This document shows positions 32,645 through 41,335 of a stretch of DNA of 47,056 nt, in pieces. The number at the start of each line of letters is the position of its first letter. Positions within the stretch are counted from its first letter, which is position 1. Origin of the DNA: Flavobacterium sp. UBA7680 (GTDB lineage Bacteria; Bacteroidota; Bacteroidia; Flavobacteriales; Flavobacteriaceae); assembly GCF_002482975.1 (NCBI RefSeq), contig NZ_DLHA01000049.1, positions 19,251 through 66,306 on the forward strand, in the 5' to 3' direction. The translations under genes and the position numbers were made by a program. A model generated the notes under the pieces. It saw only the letters and a program-made list of their open reading frames with translations. It did not search any database and was not told the DNA's origin.

Positions 32645-34183
32645 ATGTCTCAAAACACTTTAGAAATAGAAAGAGAAGAGAAAAAAGAACTTTATGCATA
32701 CCAAAAAGGCGATATTGACGCCATTTTTGACCGCTTAGACAATGCTCCTCAAAAACATCATTTATTGTATCAATTGCCAACAGGAGGCGGGAAAACAGTA
32801 ATTTTCTCTGAAATTGTACGTCGTTATTTAACTAATAATGATAAAAAAGTGGTTGTTTTAACACACAGAATTGAGCTTTGTAAACAAACTTCAAAGATGT
32901 TGAAGGGCTTTGGCGTAAGCAATAAAATAATCAATAGTAAGGTAAAAGAATTACCGGACCAAAATGATTATTCTTGTTTCGTGGCGATGGTTGAGACTTT
33001 AAAAAACCGTATCAACGACGAAAAACTGCACCTTGACAATATTGGTTTGGTAATTATTGACGAGGCGCATTACAATTCATTTAGAAAACTATTAAACTCA
33101 TTTAAAAATGCTTTTATTCTTGGAGTAACAGCAACACCTTTGAGTTCAAACATAAAATTACCAATGCACCAAAGCTACGACGAACTTATCGTTGGAGACA
33201 CAATTGGTTCATTGATCGACAAAGGATTTTTGGCGAGAGCAACAACATACAGTTATGATGTTGGTTTGACTTCATTAAAAGTAGGTATCAACGGAGATTA
33301 TACCGTAAAATCATCTGATGATTTGTATACCAACTCCTTAATGCAGGAAAAATTGCTTCATGCGTATACAGAACGTTCTTTGGGCAAGAAAACTTTAATT
33401 TTCAATAACGGTATTCATACATCATTATATGTATATGATACTTTTAGAGAAGCGGGTTACGATATTCGTCACCTTGATAACACAAGCAGTTCTGAAGAGC
33501 GTAAAGATATTTTGGCTTGGTTCAAGAAAACTCCGGATGCGATTTTGACTTCTGTGGGGATTTTAACAACTGGTTTTGATGAGCCAACTGTTGAGACTAT
33601 TATCTTAAACAGAGCAACAAAATCTTTGACATTATATTTCCAGATGATTGGTCGTGGATCTCGTAAATTACCTGGTAAAGACGAGTTTACAGTTATTGAT
33701 TTAGGAAACAATGCCGCTCGTTTCGGATTATGGAGCGAACCGGTAAACTGGCAGCATATTTTTAAATCTCCAGAATTTTATCTAGAGAATTTAAGAGATG
33801 ATACTGAAATCGAAATGTTCTTTAAATATAGCATGCCGCCAGAATTGAGAGCAAAATTCAGCAAAACTGCAGATGTTACTTTTGATGTTGAAGAAGAACA
33901 CAAACTGGCTATTAAACAAAATTTACGTTCGAAAATTGTTTTAGATAAATCGCTTGAGCAGCATGCTGCAATGTGCGTTGACAATACAGAAACGCTTCAG
34001 GAAGCAAAAGCTTTATCAAGAGAATTAGAAGACGATATCGAATGCCGAATTAAACGTTACGCTAAATGTTTAAGTCAGTGTAGTAAAAACTACCGTGAAT
34101 GGCTTCTGGATGATTACAAGCAAAGATTGACTTTATTAGTAGGTAAAAAATACCGCGAAAAAATCATGAACGAACCGGATTGA
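32645..34183 (+). CDS. DEAD/DEAH-box helicase (SF2)
   Basis: This is a 512-residue superfamily 2 helicase. Motif I is LPTGGGKT at 44-51, motif II is DEAH at 139-142, and motif III is GVTATPL. Motif VI is QMIGRGSR near 335. The N-terminal YQKGDIDAIFDRL is the Q-motif-like segment. A C-terminal ~110-residue extension contains cysteines (MCVDNTETL, ECRIKRYAKCLSQCSKNYREW) that might bind metal. The layout resembles UvrB/RecQ-like DNA or RNA remodelling enzymes; the partner is unknown. Confidence 0.9.
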   Translation: MSQNTLEIEREEKKELYAYQKGDIDAIFDRLDNAPQKHHLLYQLPTGGGKTVIFSEIVRRYLTNNDKKVVVLTHRIELCKQTSKMLKGFGVSNKIINSKVKELPDQNDYSCFVAMVETLKNRINDEKLHLDNIGLVIIDEAHYNSFRKLLNSFKNAFILGVTATPLSSNIKLPMHQSYDELIVGDTIGSLIDKGFLARATTYSYDVGLTSLKVGINGDYTVKSSDDLYTNSLMQEKLLHAYTERSLGKKTLIFNNGIHTSLYVYDTFREAGYDIRHLDNTSSSEERKDILAWFKKTPDAILTSVGILTTGFDEPTVETIILNRATKSLTLYFQMIGRGSRKLPGKDEFTVIDLGNNAARFGLWSEPVNWQHIFKSPEFYLENLRDDTEIEMFFKYSMPPELRAKFSKTADVTFDVEEEHKLAIKQNLRSKIVLDKSLEQHAAMCVDNTETLQEAKALSRELEDDIECRIKRYAKCLSQCSKNYREWLLDDYKQRLTLLVGKKYREKIMNEPD

Positions 34184-34253
34184 TAATTAAGAATTAAAAA
34201 AGTTTCAGGTTTCATGTTTCAAGTTGTTATCCTGAACTAAATAAAAATGTATG

Positions 34254-34290
34254 ATCTTTGTCAAAGTTTCTAACTTTGACAAAGATTTTT
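34254..34290. terminator. Perfect 15-bp hairpin after the helicase gene
   Basis: ATCTTTGTCAAAGTT (34254-34268) and its perfect complement (34272-34286) flank TCT, followed by TTTT. It is 70 bases after the first helicase stop and likely ends that transcript. Confidence 0.75.
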
Positions 34291-34361
34291 AGTTTCAGCT
34301 TGTATAATAAGCAATCTGCAGCAAATCTAAAATCAGAACTCTAAAATCTAAAATTAAAAAT

Positions 34362-35696
34362 ATGTCTAAACAATTCTCAACATTAGGACTTTCAGCGCCA
34401 ATTTTAAAAGCTTTAGGCGAATTAAACATTGTTGAACCTACTGAAATTCAACAAAAAACAATTCCGCTTTTATTGTCTGAAAACCACGATGTTGTTGGTT
34501 TAGCCAAAACCGGAACAGGAAAAACAGCAGCTTTTGGACTTCCTTTATTACAATTAATTGATACGGAATCTCCTGTAGTTCAGGCTGTAATTTTAGTTCC
34601 AACGAGAGAATTAGGACATCAAATCTTTAGAAATTTAGAAGATTTTTCAAAATATATTCCAAATATTTCAATTGCGGCAACTTGCGGTGGAATTCCAATA
34701 AAACCTCAAATTGAACGCCTTACATCGCCAACACATATTATTGTAGCAACGCCTGGACGTTTAATCGATTTGATTCAGCGAAAAGCAGTTGATTTAAAAC
34801 AAACCCAATATTTAGTTTTAGATGAAGCCGATGAAATGGTTTCGATCTTAAAAGAAAGCCTGGACGAAATTCTGGCTGAAATCCCTAAAAAACACCGCAC
34901 TTTATTATTCTCGGCAACTTTACCGGGAACAATTAAACAATTGGTTCAGAATTACTTAAATAAAAATGTAGTTCAAGTAAGTGCCAATATGGAAACTGTT
35001 GGTAACCAAGGAATTGATCACGAATATATTGTAGTTGATCCAATTGAAAAATTAGATATTTTAATGCATTTTCTAAATTCAAAAGATGGAGAACGCGGTA
35101 TTATTTTCTGTAAAACAAAAGCTGCCGTTAATAAATTAGCCAAAAATCTGGCGATAAACCGTTTTTCTTCGGGAGCAATTCACGGAAGTTTATCACAGGG
35201 AATTCGTGACAGAATCATGGAACAATTCCGCGAAGGACATATCAATATTTTGGTTGCCACCGATTTAGCAGCGAGAGGAATTGACGTAAAAGAAATTTCT
35301 TATGTGGTAAATTACCATTTACCGGACGCTTACGAAACTTATGTTCACCGAAGCGGAAGAACTGCCAGAGCAGGAGCAAAGGGACTTTCTTTAACTGTTT
35401 TACAAGAAGAGGAAGTAGCAGAAATTGCTGATTTTGAAAGAGAACTGGGTCTTAAATTTACTAAATTCCAAAAACCTTCAGCCTTGAGTATTGAAGAAAA
35501 TAATACACTTTTATGGGCAAAACAAATCTTCAAAACGAAACCTAATCACGATATTTCGACTGATTTAAAAACGAAAGTAAAAACGGTTTTTCATCATCTT
35601 ACAAAAGAAGAATTGATTGAGAAATTGTTAGCCAATTATGTATTACAAAACAAAATTGAAGTAACAGAAAAGCCTGTTAAAAAATTCAAAAAGTAA
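34362..35696 (+). CDS. DEAD-box RNA helicase
   Basis: This is a 444-residue ATP-dependent RNA helicase. The Q motif is at about 5-30 (STLGLSAPILKALGELNIVEPTEIQQ), motif I AKTGTGKT at 48-55, PTREL, DEAD at 154-157, SAT, ARGIDVKE and HRSGRTARAG. The C-terminal tail is short and lysine-rich, unlike the long basic tails of DeaD/CsdA. It probably unwinds RNA in ribosome biogenesis or cold adaptation. Single gene with its own leader. Confidence 0.96.
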   Translation: MSKQFSTLGLSAPILKALGELNIVEPTEIQQKTIPLLLSENHDVVGLAKTGTGKTAAFGLPLLQLIDTESPVVQAVILVPTRELGHQIFRNLEDFSKYIPNISIAATCGGIPIKPQIERLTSPTHIIVATPGRLIDLIQRKAVDLKQTQYLVLDEADEMVSILKESLDEILAEIPKKHRTLLFSATLPGTIKQLVQNYLNKNVVQVSANMETVGNQGIDHEYIVVDPIEKLDILMHFLNSKDGERGIIFCKTKAAVNKLAKNLAINRFSSGAIHGSLSQGIRDRIMEQFREGHINILVATDLAARGIDVKEISYVVNYHLPDAYETYVHRSGRTARAGAKGLSLTVLQEEEVAEIADFERELGLKFTKFQKPSALSIEENNTLLWAKQIFKTKPNHDISTDLKTKVKTVFHHLTKEELIEKLLANYVLQNKIEVTEKPVKKFKK

Positions 35697-35775
35697 GACT
35701 TCAAGCTTCTGAATCTGCTGATTTATGTTGTATTTTTATAAGGAATTTAAACCCTGAAATACAGCATAAATTAGA

Positions 35776-36300
35776 ATGGAAGATATTTATATAACCGAGA
35801 TTACACTTGACGATATTGACCAATTACAAAAAATTGGCCGACAAACTTTTTATGAGACTTTTTCAGAATATAATTCTGAAGAAAACATGCTCACTTATCT
35901 AGATGAAAAGTTTTCTAAAGAAAAATTGACGGAAGAACTAACGAATAAAAACTCTCAATTTTATTTCGCCGTTCTTGGTAATAACACAATTGGTTATTTA
36001 AAAATAAACTTCGGAGAATCACAGACTGAACTGCAGGACGAAAAATCTGTTGAAATTGAACGTATTTACGTTTCAAAAGAATTTCACGGAAAAAAAGTCG
36101 GACAATTGCTTTATGAAAAAGCGATTCAAATAGCCAAAGAAAAGAATACTGACTATGTTTGGTTAGGAGTCTGGGAAGAAAATCATCGCGCTTTAAGTTT
36201 TTATAAAAAAAATGGTTTTGTCGAATTTGACAAACACATTTTTAGACTTGGAAATGATGAACAGACTGATATAATGATGAAACTTAAATTGACTGAATAA
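35776..36300 (+). CDS. GNAT family N-acetyltransferase
   Basis: This 174-residue enzyme transfers acetyl from acetyl-CoA. The acetyl-CoA loop is seen in IERIYVSKEFHGKKVGQLLYEKAIQIAKE, a Q/RxxGxG/A-type motif A (HGKKVGQLL). WLGVWEENHRALSFYKKNGFVEFDKHIFRLG is the typical motif B. Stand-alone members act on amines, peptides or antibiotics; the substrate is unclear. Confidence 0.92.
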   Translation: MEDIYITEITLDDIDQLQKIGRQTFYETFSEYNSEENMLTYLDEKFSKEKLTEELTNKNSQFYFAVLGNNTIGYLKINFGESQTELQDEKSVEIERIYVSKEFHGKKVGQLLYEKAIQIAKEKNTDYVWLGVWEENHRALSFYKKNGFVEFDKHIFRLGNDEQTDIMMKLKLTE

Positions 36301-36424
36301 TTCTCAAAAAAGGAAAACAAAACTCCAATTTGAGTTTCTTATTTGGAATTAAAATGTTAAATTTATGGAACTGCTAAGGCAGAAAAAGTTTTACTTATAA
36401 ATCCTACATTATAAAACAACACAT

Positions 36425-37693
36425 ATGAATATAGTCATTATAGGAGGTGGTTTTGCAGGAATAAATCTCGCAAAAGAACTTGTAAATCATCCTCAAATTC
36501 AAGTAACCCTTGTAGATAAAAACAATTATAATTTTTTCCCTCCACTTATATATCAGGTTGCAACCGCTTTTTTAGAACCTTCAAGTATTAGTTATCCTTT
36601 TAGAAAATTTTTCGCAGGTAAAAAGAACCTTCAGTTTCGTTTAGGTGAATTACTTTCTGTAGTTCCTGCCGAAAATAAAATCATTTTGAGCAACGGCGAA
36701 TTATCATACGATTATTTAGTTTTTGCAACAGGTGCCGAAACGAGTTATTTTGGAATGGAAAACGTAATGAAAAACGCAATCCCGATGAAAACCTTAAATG
36801 ATGCCATCGAAATGCGAAATGCATTGCTTAAAAACCTTGAAAAAGCAGCTATTACCAAAGATATTCGTAAACGTCGTAAATTATTAACGATCGTTGTTGC
36901 CGGAGGCGGACCAACTGGGGTTGAAGTTTCTGGAATGTTTGCCGAAATGAGAAAAAATATTCTACTGAAAGAATATCCGGAATTAGAAACGTCTGCCAGT
37001 AATGTTTATTTAGTTGATGGAGGAGATGCATTATTGTCACCAATGAGTGAAGCTTCTCAAAAAGATACTCTCGAAGCACTTACTAAACTTGGTGTTGTTG
37101 TCAAACTGCACACTCGTGTTGTTGACTATGTTGATGATACGGTACATTTTGAAAATGGAGAAACAATCAAAACCAAAAACCTGATTTGGGCAGCTGGAGT
37201 TTCTGCCAAACTTTTTGACGGAATTCCGAAAGAAAGTTACGGCCGCGGCCGACGTATGGCTACAGATCAATATAGTAAGGTAAACGGTTTAGACAATATT
37301 TATGCTATTGGTGATACTGCAATTTCTGCCGGAGATAAAAATTTCCCAGACGGACATCCGCAAGTGGCTCAGGTTGCGATTCAGCAAGGATTGAATTTGG
37401 CTAAAAACTTTAAGGCAATGACTCAAAATAAACCTTTGAAACCATTTGCTTATAATGATAAAGGTTCAATGGCGATTATTGGAAAAAACAAAGCCGTGGT
37501 TGATTTACCAAGTCCGAAATGGCATTTTAAAGGATTTTTTGCATGGATTATCTGGTTGTTTATTCACTTAATTTCTTTAATCACATACAGAAACAGATTA
37601 AATACTTTCTGGAATTGGATGGTTGCGTATTTCGCAAGAGATCAATCTCTTAGAATGATTATTCGACCTGATAAGAAACAGCAATTGGAATAA
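36425..37693 (+). CDS. Type II NADH dehydrogenase-like FAD oxidoreductase
   Basis: This is a 422-residue flavoprotein. FAD binds at the N-terminal GGGFAGINLAKEL motif (about 7-19) and at IYAIGDTA near 295. NADH binds at VVAGGGPTGVEVSGMFAEM near 158. The C-terminus carries a membrane-facing part (WHFKGFFAWIIWLFIHLISLI, then NRLNTFWNWMVAYF) typical of NDH-2 enzymes that pass electrons from NADH to menaquinone without pumping protons. The protein is probably peripheral to the inner membrane. Confidence 0.9.
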   Translation: MNIVIIGGGFAGINLAKELVNHPQIQVTLVDKNNYNFFPPLIYQVATAFLEPSSISYPFRKFFAGKKNLQFRLGELLSVVPAENKIILSNGELSYDYLVFATGAETSYFGMENVMKNAIPMKTLNDAIEMRNALLKNLEKAAITKDIRKRRKLLTIVVAGGGPTGVEVSGMFAEMRKNILLKEYPELETSASNVYLVDGGDALLSPMSEASQKDTLEALTKLGVVVKLHTRVVDYVDDTVHFENGETIKTKNLIWAAGVSAKLFDGIPKESYGRGRRMATDQYSKVNGLDNIYAIGDTAISAGDKNFPDGHPQVAQVAIQQGLNLAKNFKAMTQNKPLKPFAYNDKGSMAIIGKNKAVVDLPSPKWHFKGFFAWIIWLFIHLISLITYRNRLNTFWNWMVAYFARDQSLRMIIRPDKKQQLE

Positions 37694-37754
37694 AGTTTTA
37701 AATTCCAAATTCCAATCCCGAGGCTTCGGGAGGAGTTTGGATTTTTTTTGAGTT

Positions 37755-37787
37755 AAACCCGACAGGTTTTAAAAACCTGTCGGGTTT
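37755..37787. terminator. Palindrome AAACCCGACAGGTTTT downstream of the NDH-2 gene
   Basis: AAACCCGACAGGTTTT and AAAACCTGTCGGGTTT form a perfect 16-bp stem with a 1-base gap. It is a palindrome common in Flavobacteriia intergenic DNA and probably ends the NDH-2-like transcript. Confidence 0.75.
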
Positions 37788-37809
37788 ACTGTAGAAGTTC
37801 TCAAAGTAT

Positions 37810-37916
37810 TTGTCATTTCGACCGAAGGGAGAAATCGCACTAGAATGTCGACAAAGATTGGCGATTTAGATTGTAAAGTTTCGTGTGCGATTTCTCCCTT
37901 CGGTCGAAATGACAAA
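37810..37916. repeat. GTCATTTCGA-type REP, copy 2
   Basis: TTTGTCATTTCGACCGAAGG is inverted at the far end (CCTTCGGTCGAAATGACAAA). GAGAAATCGCAC is inverted as GTGTGCGATTTCTC. It shares sequence with 30180-30283 and is the better-preserved copy. It sits between the NDH-2 gene and the convergent Bcr/CflA gene. Confidence 0.85.
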
Positions 37917-37920
37917 CATA

Positions 37921-37952
37921 AAAAAGCCAGAATCAAAGATTCTGGCTTTTTT
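37921..37952. terminator. Terminator of the Bcr/CflA gene
   Basis: AAAAAGCCAGAATC and GATTCTGGCTTTTTT form a 14-bp stem with an AAA loop. It lies downstream of the leftward exporter gene and ends with T-runs on both strands. Confidence 0.85.
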
Positions 37953-38003
37953 ATTTACAAATACAATTGGAATTTGGAATTTAAAAAAATTGGAATTTAA
38001 CTA

Positions 38004-39233
38004 TTAATGTCCCACAACTACATCATCACTTTCAGCAATCTCAACTTTATTTTTGATAAAACGTTTTCCGATATTTAAAACTACAAAAGCAATAATTGTA
38101 GTAACTGTCATAATAAGAACCATTGGCGCTACAGAATCCTTAACAAAAATTCCAACCGCAAATGAAGCTAAAGCTCCTAATCCTAATTGAATAGCGCCCA
38201 TTAAAGCCGAAGCACTTCCGGCATTTTTAGCAAATGGAGCCATTGTAAGTCCTGCAGTATTTGGATTTGAAATTCCTAAACAGCCCAGGAATAAAAATAA
38301 CATTACAATTGTCGAATACAAACTTAATAGATTGTTTACCGAAAGTATCAGAAATACAATTGTAATTAAAGATTGCAAAATTAAAGCAGCAAAAATCATT
38401 TGTTCGCTGGAAAATCTCTTCAATAAAACCGAATTCAACTGACTCGAACCAATAAAACTAACCGACATAAAAGCAAAAATCCATCCGTATGTTTTAGCAT
38501 CGACGTGGTAAATATCCATAAAAATGATAGGCGAGGCCGCTACATAAGTAAATAATCCCGAAAAAGCGATTGCTCCCGTAAATGCATACGTATAAAACTG
38601 AGGTTCTTTAAGAACTTTTAAAAAGTTTGAAATTATGGGTTTTGGCTTTAAAGAAATAGAATGATCTGGTTTATAACTATTTGGCAAACCAACTTGAGAA
38701 GCAATTAAAATGGCAATTCCCATACAAAATAGTATAAGAAATACGATATGCCATCCAAAATCTTGCGTTACATAACCACCAATTGTTGGCGCCAGCATCG
38801 GCGAAAGCCCTAAAACAAGCATTAATAAAGAGAATACTTTAGGAATATCTTTTACAGGAAATAAATCACGAACCATTGCAACCGAAGCTACAGTTGCAGC
38901 ACAACTTCCGATAGCCTGAATAAAACGTAAGAAGATAAACGAATCAATATCAGCGACGTATACACAGCCTAAAGAAGCTAAAATATACACCATTAACCCA
39001 ATAAATAAAGGTTTTTTACGTCCGAAACGGTCTAATAAAGGTCCATAAAGTAATTGTCCGGCAGAAATTCCGATAAAATAACTGGATAAACTCATCGAAA
39101 CTTTTGCCACAGATGTATTTAAATCTTTAGCAATATCAGAGAAACCAGGCAGATACATATCAATTGAAAAAGGGCCAAGTGCTGTTAAAGAACCTAAAAT
39201 AAGTATAAGTTGAATATATTTTTTTGTTGTCAT
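38004..39233 (-). CDS. Bcr/CflA family multidrug efflux transporter
   Basis: This is a 409-residue major facilitator with twelve membrane segments. The Bcr/CflA signatures are present: LTALGPFSIDMYLPGF at the first segment, GQLLYGPLLDRFGRKKPL as the loop 2-3 motif, and VRDLFP after segment 4. It exports drugs or small hydrophobic compounds with a proton gradient. A TATCTTTG box lies upstream at 39263-39270 on the minus strand. The gene is single. Confidence 0.94.
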   Translation of the reverse strand: MTTKKYIQLILILGSLTALGPFSIDMYLPGFSDIAKDLNTSVAKVSMSLSSYFIGISAGQLLYGPLLDRFGRKKPLFIGLMVYILASLGCVYVADIDSFIFLRFIQAIGSCAATVASVAMVRDLFPVKDIPKVFSLLMLVLGLSPMLAPTIGGYVTQDFGWHIVFLILFCMGIAILIASQVGLPNSYKPDHSISLKPKPIISNFLKVLKEPQFYTYAFTGAIAFSGLFTYVAASPIIFMDIYHVDAKTYGWIFAFMSVSFIGSSQLNSVLLKRFSSEQMIFAALILQSLITIVFLILSVNNLLSLYSTIVMLFLFLGCLGISNPNTAGLTMAPFAKNAGSASALMGAIQLGLGALASFAVGIFVKDSVAPMVLIMTVTTIIAFVVLNIGKRFIKNKVEIAESDDVVVGH

Positions 39234-39262
39234 TTTCTTAAAATATTGCTTTTAATTTCGTG

Positions 39263-39270
39263 CAAAGATA
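39263..39270 (-). promoter_or_regulatory. -7 box TATCTTTG of the Bcr/CflA gene
   Basis: On the minus strand TATCTTTG matches TAnnTTTG, 30 bases before the start at 39233. No -33 element was seen. Confidence 0.4.
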
Positions 39271-39373
39271 AATATTAAGTATCTTGTTGTAAATAATAAT
39301 TACTTTAATTCAAAAAGTGTTATTATATAACGTTTCGAAAATGTTTTGAAACATTAACTATAAAATTTTGATT

Positions 39374-39793
39374 ATGAAAAAATTCACTTTACTATTAGCA
39401 CTTATTTTTACAACAATTTCTTTTGCTCAAACTATTTCATCAAAACAGGAAGATGCAAATGTGGAGCAATATGCATTACTATCAAAAGTAAATCAATATT
39501 ATCCGGATATTACTTTAAGCAAAACGATTACGAATTTTTATGTTGATGGAAAGATTATCGATTCGCAACAGCAATTTGATTTAAAAGGAACTAAATTTTC
39601 TAGTTATAAACTTGGAATTGAACCAGATAACAAAAAATTATTGTTTGAATATGTTTCTGACGAAACTGGAAAAGTTTACGGTGACGTTTCGCTTTTTAAC
39701 GGAAATGTGTTGAGAACAACGTTTACTGAAAAAACAAATCAAATTGAAGTTTCACTTAACGGAAAATCGGTTTATTTGAAAAAATTAAATTAA
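39374..39793 (+). CDS. Small secreted protein, paralog of the gene at 41336
   Basis: The start at 39374 gives 139 residues with a signal peptide (MKKFTLLLALIFTTISFAQ). The mature part has KVNQYYPDI in the middle and YGDVSLFNGNVLRTTF near the end. Both blocks recur in the 147-aa protein at 41336-41779 (KKVNQFYPDI, SGDIRLFAGSVVRTMY), so the two are homologous. The function is unknown. The 3' end and terminator have eroded copies at 40843-41110. Confidence 0.75.
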   Translation: MKKFTLLLALIFTTISFAQTISSKQEDANVEQYALLSKVNQYYPDITLSKTITNFYVDGKIIDSQQQFDLKGTKFSSYKLGIEPDNKKLLFEYVSDETGKVYGDVSLFNGNVLRTTFTEKTNQIEVSLNGKSVYLKKLN

Positions 39794-39814
39794 ATTTTCA
39801 AATACGCGAAATAT

Positions 39815-39845
39815 AAAGCATCACAATTCTGTGATGCTTTTTTCG
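39815..39845 (+). terminator. Terminator of the 39374 gene
   Basis: AAAGCATCACA pairs with TGTGATGCTTT around ATTC, followed by TTTT. The stem lies 23 bases after the stop; a decayed version (AAGCATCACA...) recurs near 40912. Confidence 0.8.
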
Positions 39846-39847
39846 TT

Positions 39848-39855
39848 TATATTTG
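39848..39855 (+). promoter_or_regulatory. -7 box TATATTTG of the 39883 gene
   Basis: TATATTTG is an exact TAnnTTTG match. It lies 27 bases before the ATG at 39883 and just after the preceding terminator, so it fixes the start of the next gene there. Confidence 0.5.
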
Positions 39856-39882
39856 AATCATAATTCTGCATATTTTAAATTT

Positions 39883-40266
39883 ATGAAAAAAATTATTTTA
39901 TTCCTGATTCTTATAAGCTTTCAATCTTATTCGCAAACTAATAAATTTACCGGCACATGGGGTTCGGAAAAATGCAAAGACTGTAAAAAACAATATGTAT
40001 TTACCATTACAATGGCACAGTCAAATTATATGATTTCTGGAACTGCAGAAGTTACAAGTGATTCTAAAGAATTAAATTCCGGAGTTTTAGATGTTACCGG
40101 ATATGTTTATCCATTAGGCGACACAGCTCAAATAAAACTGATAAATAAAGATGGATCAAGTTCAAGCGCAGTTTTAGTTGTAGAAGATAATGTAATACAA
40201 TTTAGAAAACGCGGCGGGAGTGATTTAGTACCAAAAGATCTAATAATAAAGAAATTACACGAATAA
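39883..40266 (+). CDS. Small secreted protein of unknown function
   Basis: The start at 39883 gives 127 residues with a signal peptide (MKKIILFLILISFQSYSQT). The first mature residues (NKFTGTWGSEKCKDCKKQYVFTITM) hold a C-x-x-C pair. The rest (SNYMISGTAEVTSDSKELN, GVLDVTGYVYPLGDTAQIKLINKDG) is strand-like. No family was recognised; a disulfide or a metal site at KCKDCKK is possible. Confidence 0.65.
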   Translation: MKKIILFLILISFQSYSQTNKFTGTWGSEKCKDCKKQYVFTITMAQSNYMISGTAEVTSDSKELNSGVLDVTGYVYPLGDTAQIKLINKDGSSSSAVLVVEDNVIQFRKRGGSDLVPKDLIIKKLHE

Positions 40267-40286
40267 CGTCGGATTAATCTATTTTT

Positions 40287-40694
40287 TTATTTTCCCTGAA
40301 TTAACTTTTCTAACTTATCAATCATTTCTTTTTGCTGTTGCAGCATACGCTCGTAAAGTTCTACCATTTTATCAAGAGGGTTGAATGTGCAATTGAAGTT
40401 TGCTTGTGAAGCATCTGTAAAAGTACTCGCAACAGCGCTATCGTGGAAAGTATTTGCTATGATATTAATTGCAGAATCTTCATCAAAATTCTCGATAGCT
40501 TCAACAGGGACTTTAAGAATTTTAGCAACTTGGTCTAAAATATCATTTTCAATCAATTCTTTTTGCTCCAAAAGAGAAATTTTCTTTTGATTCCAGTCTT
40601 CACCTAATTCATAGGCAAGTGCTTCCTGTTTAATACCTAACATTTCACGGAAACGTTTTATATTTCTACCTTGATGTATTTTTTTGTCTGTCAT
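40287..40694 (-). CDS. Small XRE-type HTH protein with C-terminal coiled coil
   Basis: This is a 135-residue protein if the ATG at 40694 is used. The frame reaches 40718, but a TATATTTG box at 40716-40723 argues against that start. An XRE/Cro helix-turn-helix fills about residues 5-65: GRNIKRFREMLGIKQEALAYEL, then WNQKKISLLEQKELIEN. The C-terminus (LYERMLQQQKEMIDKLEKL) is a coiled coil, probably for dimerisation. Such regulators are very common in Bacteroidota and need not be phage-encoded. It lies left of the repeat debris. Confidence 0.85.
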   Translation of the reverse strand: MTDKKIHQGRNIKRFREMLGIKQEALAYELGEDWNQKKISLLEQKELIENDILDQVAKILKVPVEAIENFDEDSAINIIANTFHDSAVASTFTDASQANFNCTFNPLDKMVELYERMLQQQKEMIDKLEKLIQGK

Positions 40695-40715
40695 GTTATG
40701 ATCTGTCATAAATGT

Positions 40716-40723
40716 CAAATATA
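40716..40723 (-). promoter_or_regulatory. -7 box TATATTTG of the XRE-type gene
   Basis: On the minus strand TATATTTG matches TAnnTTTG. Transcription would start near 40709, so the coding start is the ATG at 40694 or possibly a leaderless one at 40709. Confidence 0.4.
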
Positions 40724-40842
40724 GGATTTTTACTTAAAATAATTAAGACATTATAAGGTTTATTAAAAATTGAAATTATGGCGTATGAAGAAGTTTTAAA
40801 AGCGAAACAAGGAATTGAAGGAATTTCTATAATGAAAAATTG

Positions 40843-41110
40843 AAATTTGATTCAACGGAAAATCCGCTTATTTGAAAAAAATAAAATAATTTTTCAAATA
40901 TGGAAAATTTGAAGCATCACATATACATGATGTTATTTTATTTGAACAAGTATAAATTCCTTTATTTGAAATTTGAAAATTTTATTTTTCAAATATGAGA
41001 AATTTTAACGCAGTAAAATGATACTAATTTGAATCAACATAAATCTGATATTTGAAATAATATAAATCATTTTTTGAAATATGAGATTCTGAAACAAGAG
41101 ATAAGTCTAT
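40843..41110 (+). pseudogene. Eroded tandem copies of the 3' end of the 39374 gene
   Basis: From 40843, ATTGAAATTTGATTCAACGG, CGCTTATTTGAAAAAAATAA, TTTTTCAAATATGGAAAATT and AAGCATCACA follow the same order as the last ~50 bases, stop and terminator of the 39374-39793 gene. Two more units start near 40965 and 41050; each repeats a TATTTGAAA block followed by TTTTTCAAATATGAGAAA (or TTTTTTGAAATATGAG) at ~90-base spacing. None keeps a usable frame. I read this as a decayed tandem array of that gene's tail. The units are short and AT-rich, so only the first is certain. Confidence 0.55.
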
Positions 41111-41289
41111 GAATAGAAAGAAGATACAAATAATAAAGCCTTGCCAGCCGTCAATTAAATACATATACTTTTGAACTATAATTTATAGTATGAAATGCAG
41201 AACGTCCAAGAAGATGTTAACAACTTTATTAACAGCATTTTTAACCCCTATTTTGAAGAAATCTAAAGGTATAAAAAAAAATGGACATA

Positions 41290-41313
41290 AAAAAACCCCG
41301 TTTTATTGGGGTT
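41290..41313 (-). terminator. Terminator of the 41336 gene
   Basis: On the minus strand AACCCC...GGGGTT closes around AATAAAAC, followed by a T-run. It lies 23 bases after the stop of the leftward secreted-protein gene. Confidence 0.75.
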
Positions 41314-41335
41314 CATTTATTAGTTTTATTTCAGT

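Noticed and set aside
40778..40843. Short frame starting ATGGCGTATGAAGAAG
   Set aside because: It encodes only 21 residues and runs into eroded repeat DNA. I read it as debris, not as a gene.
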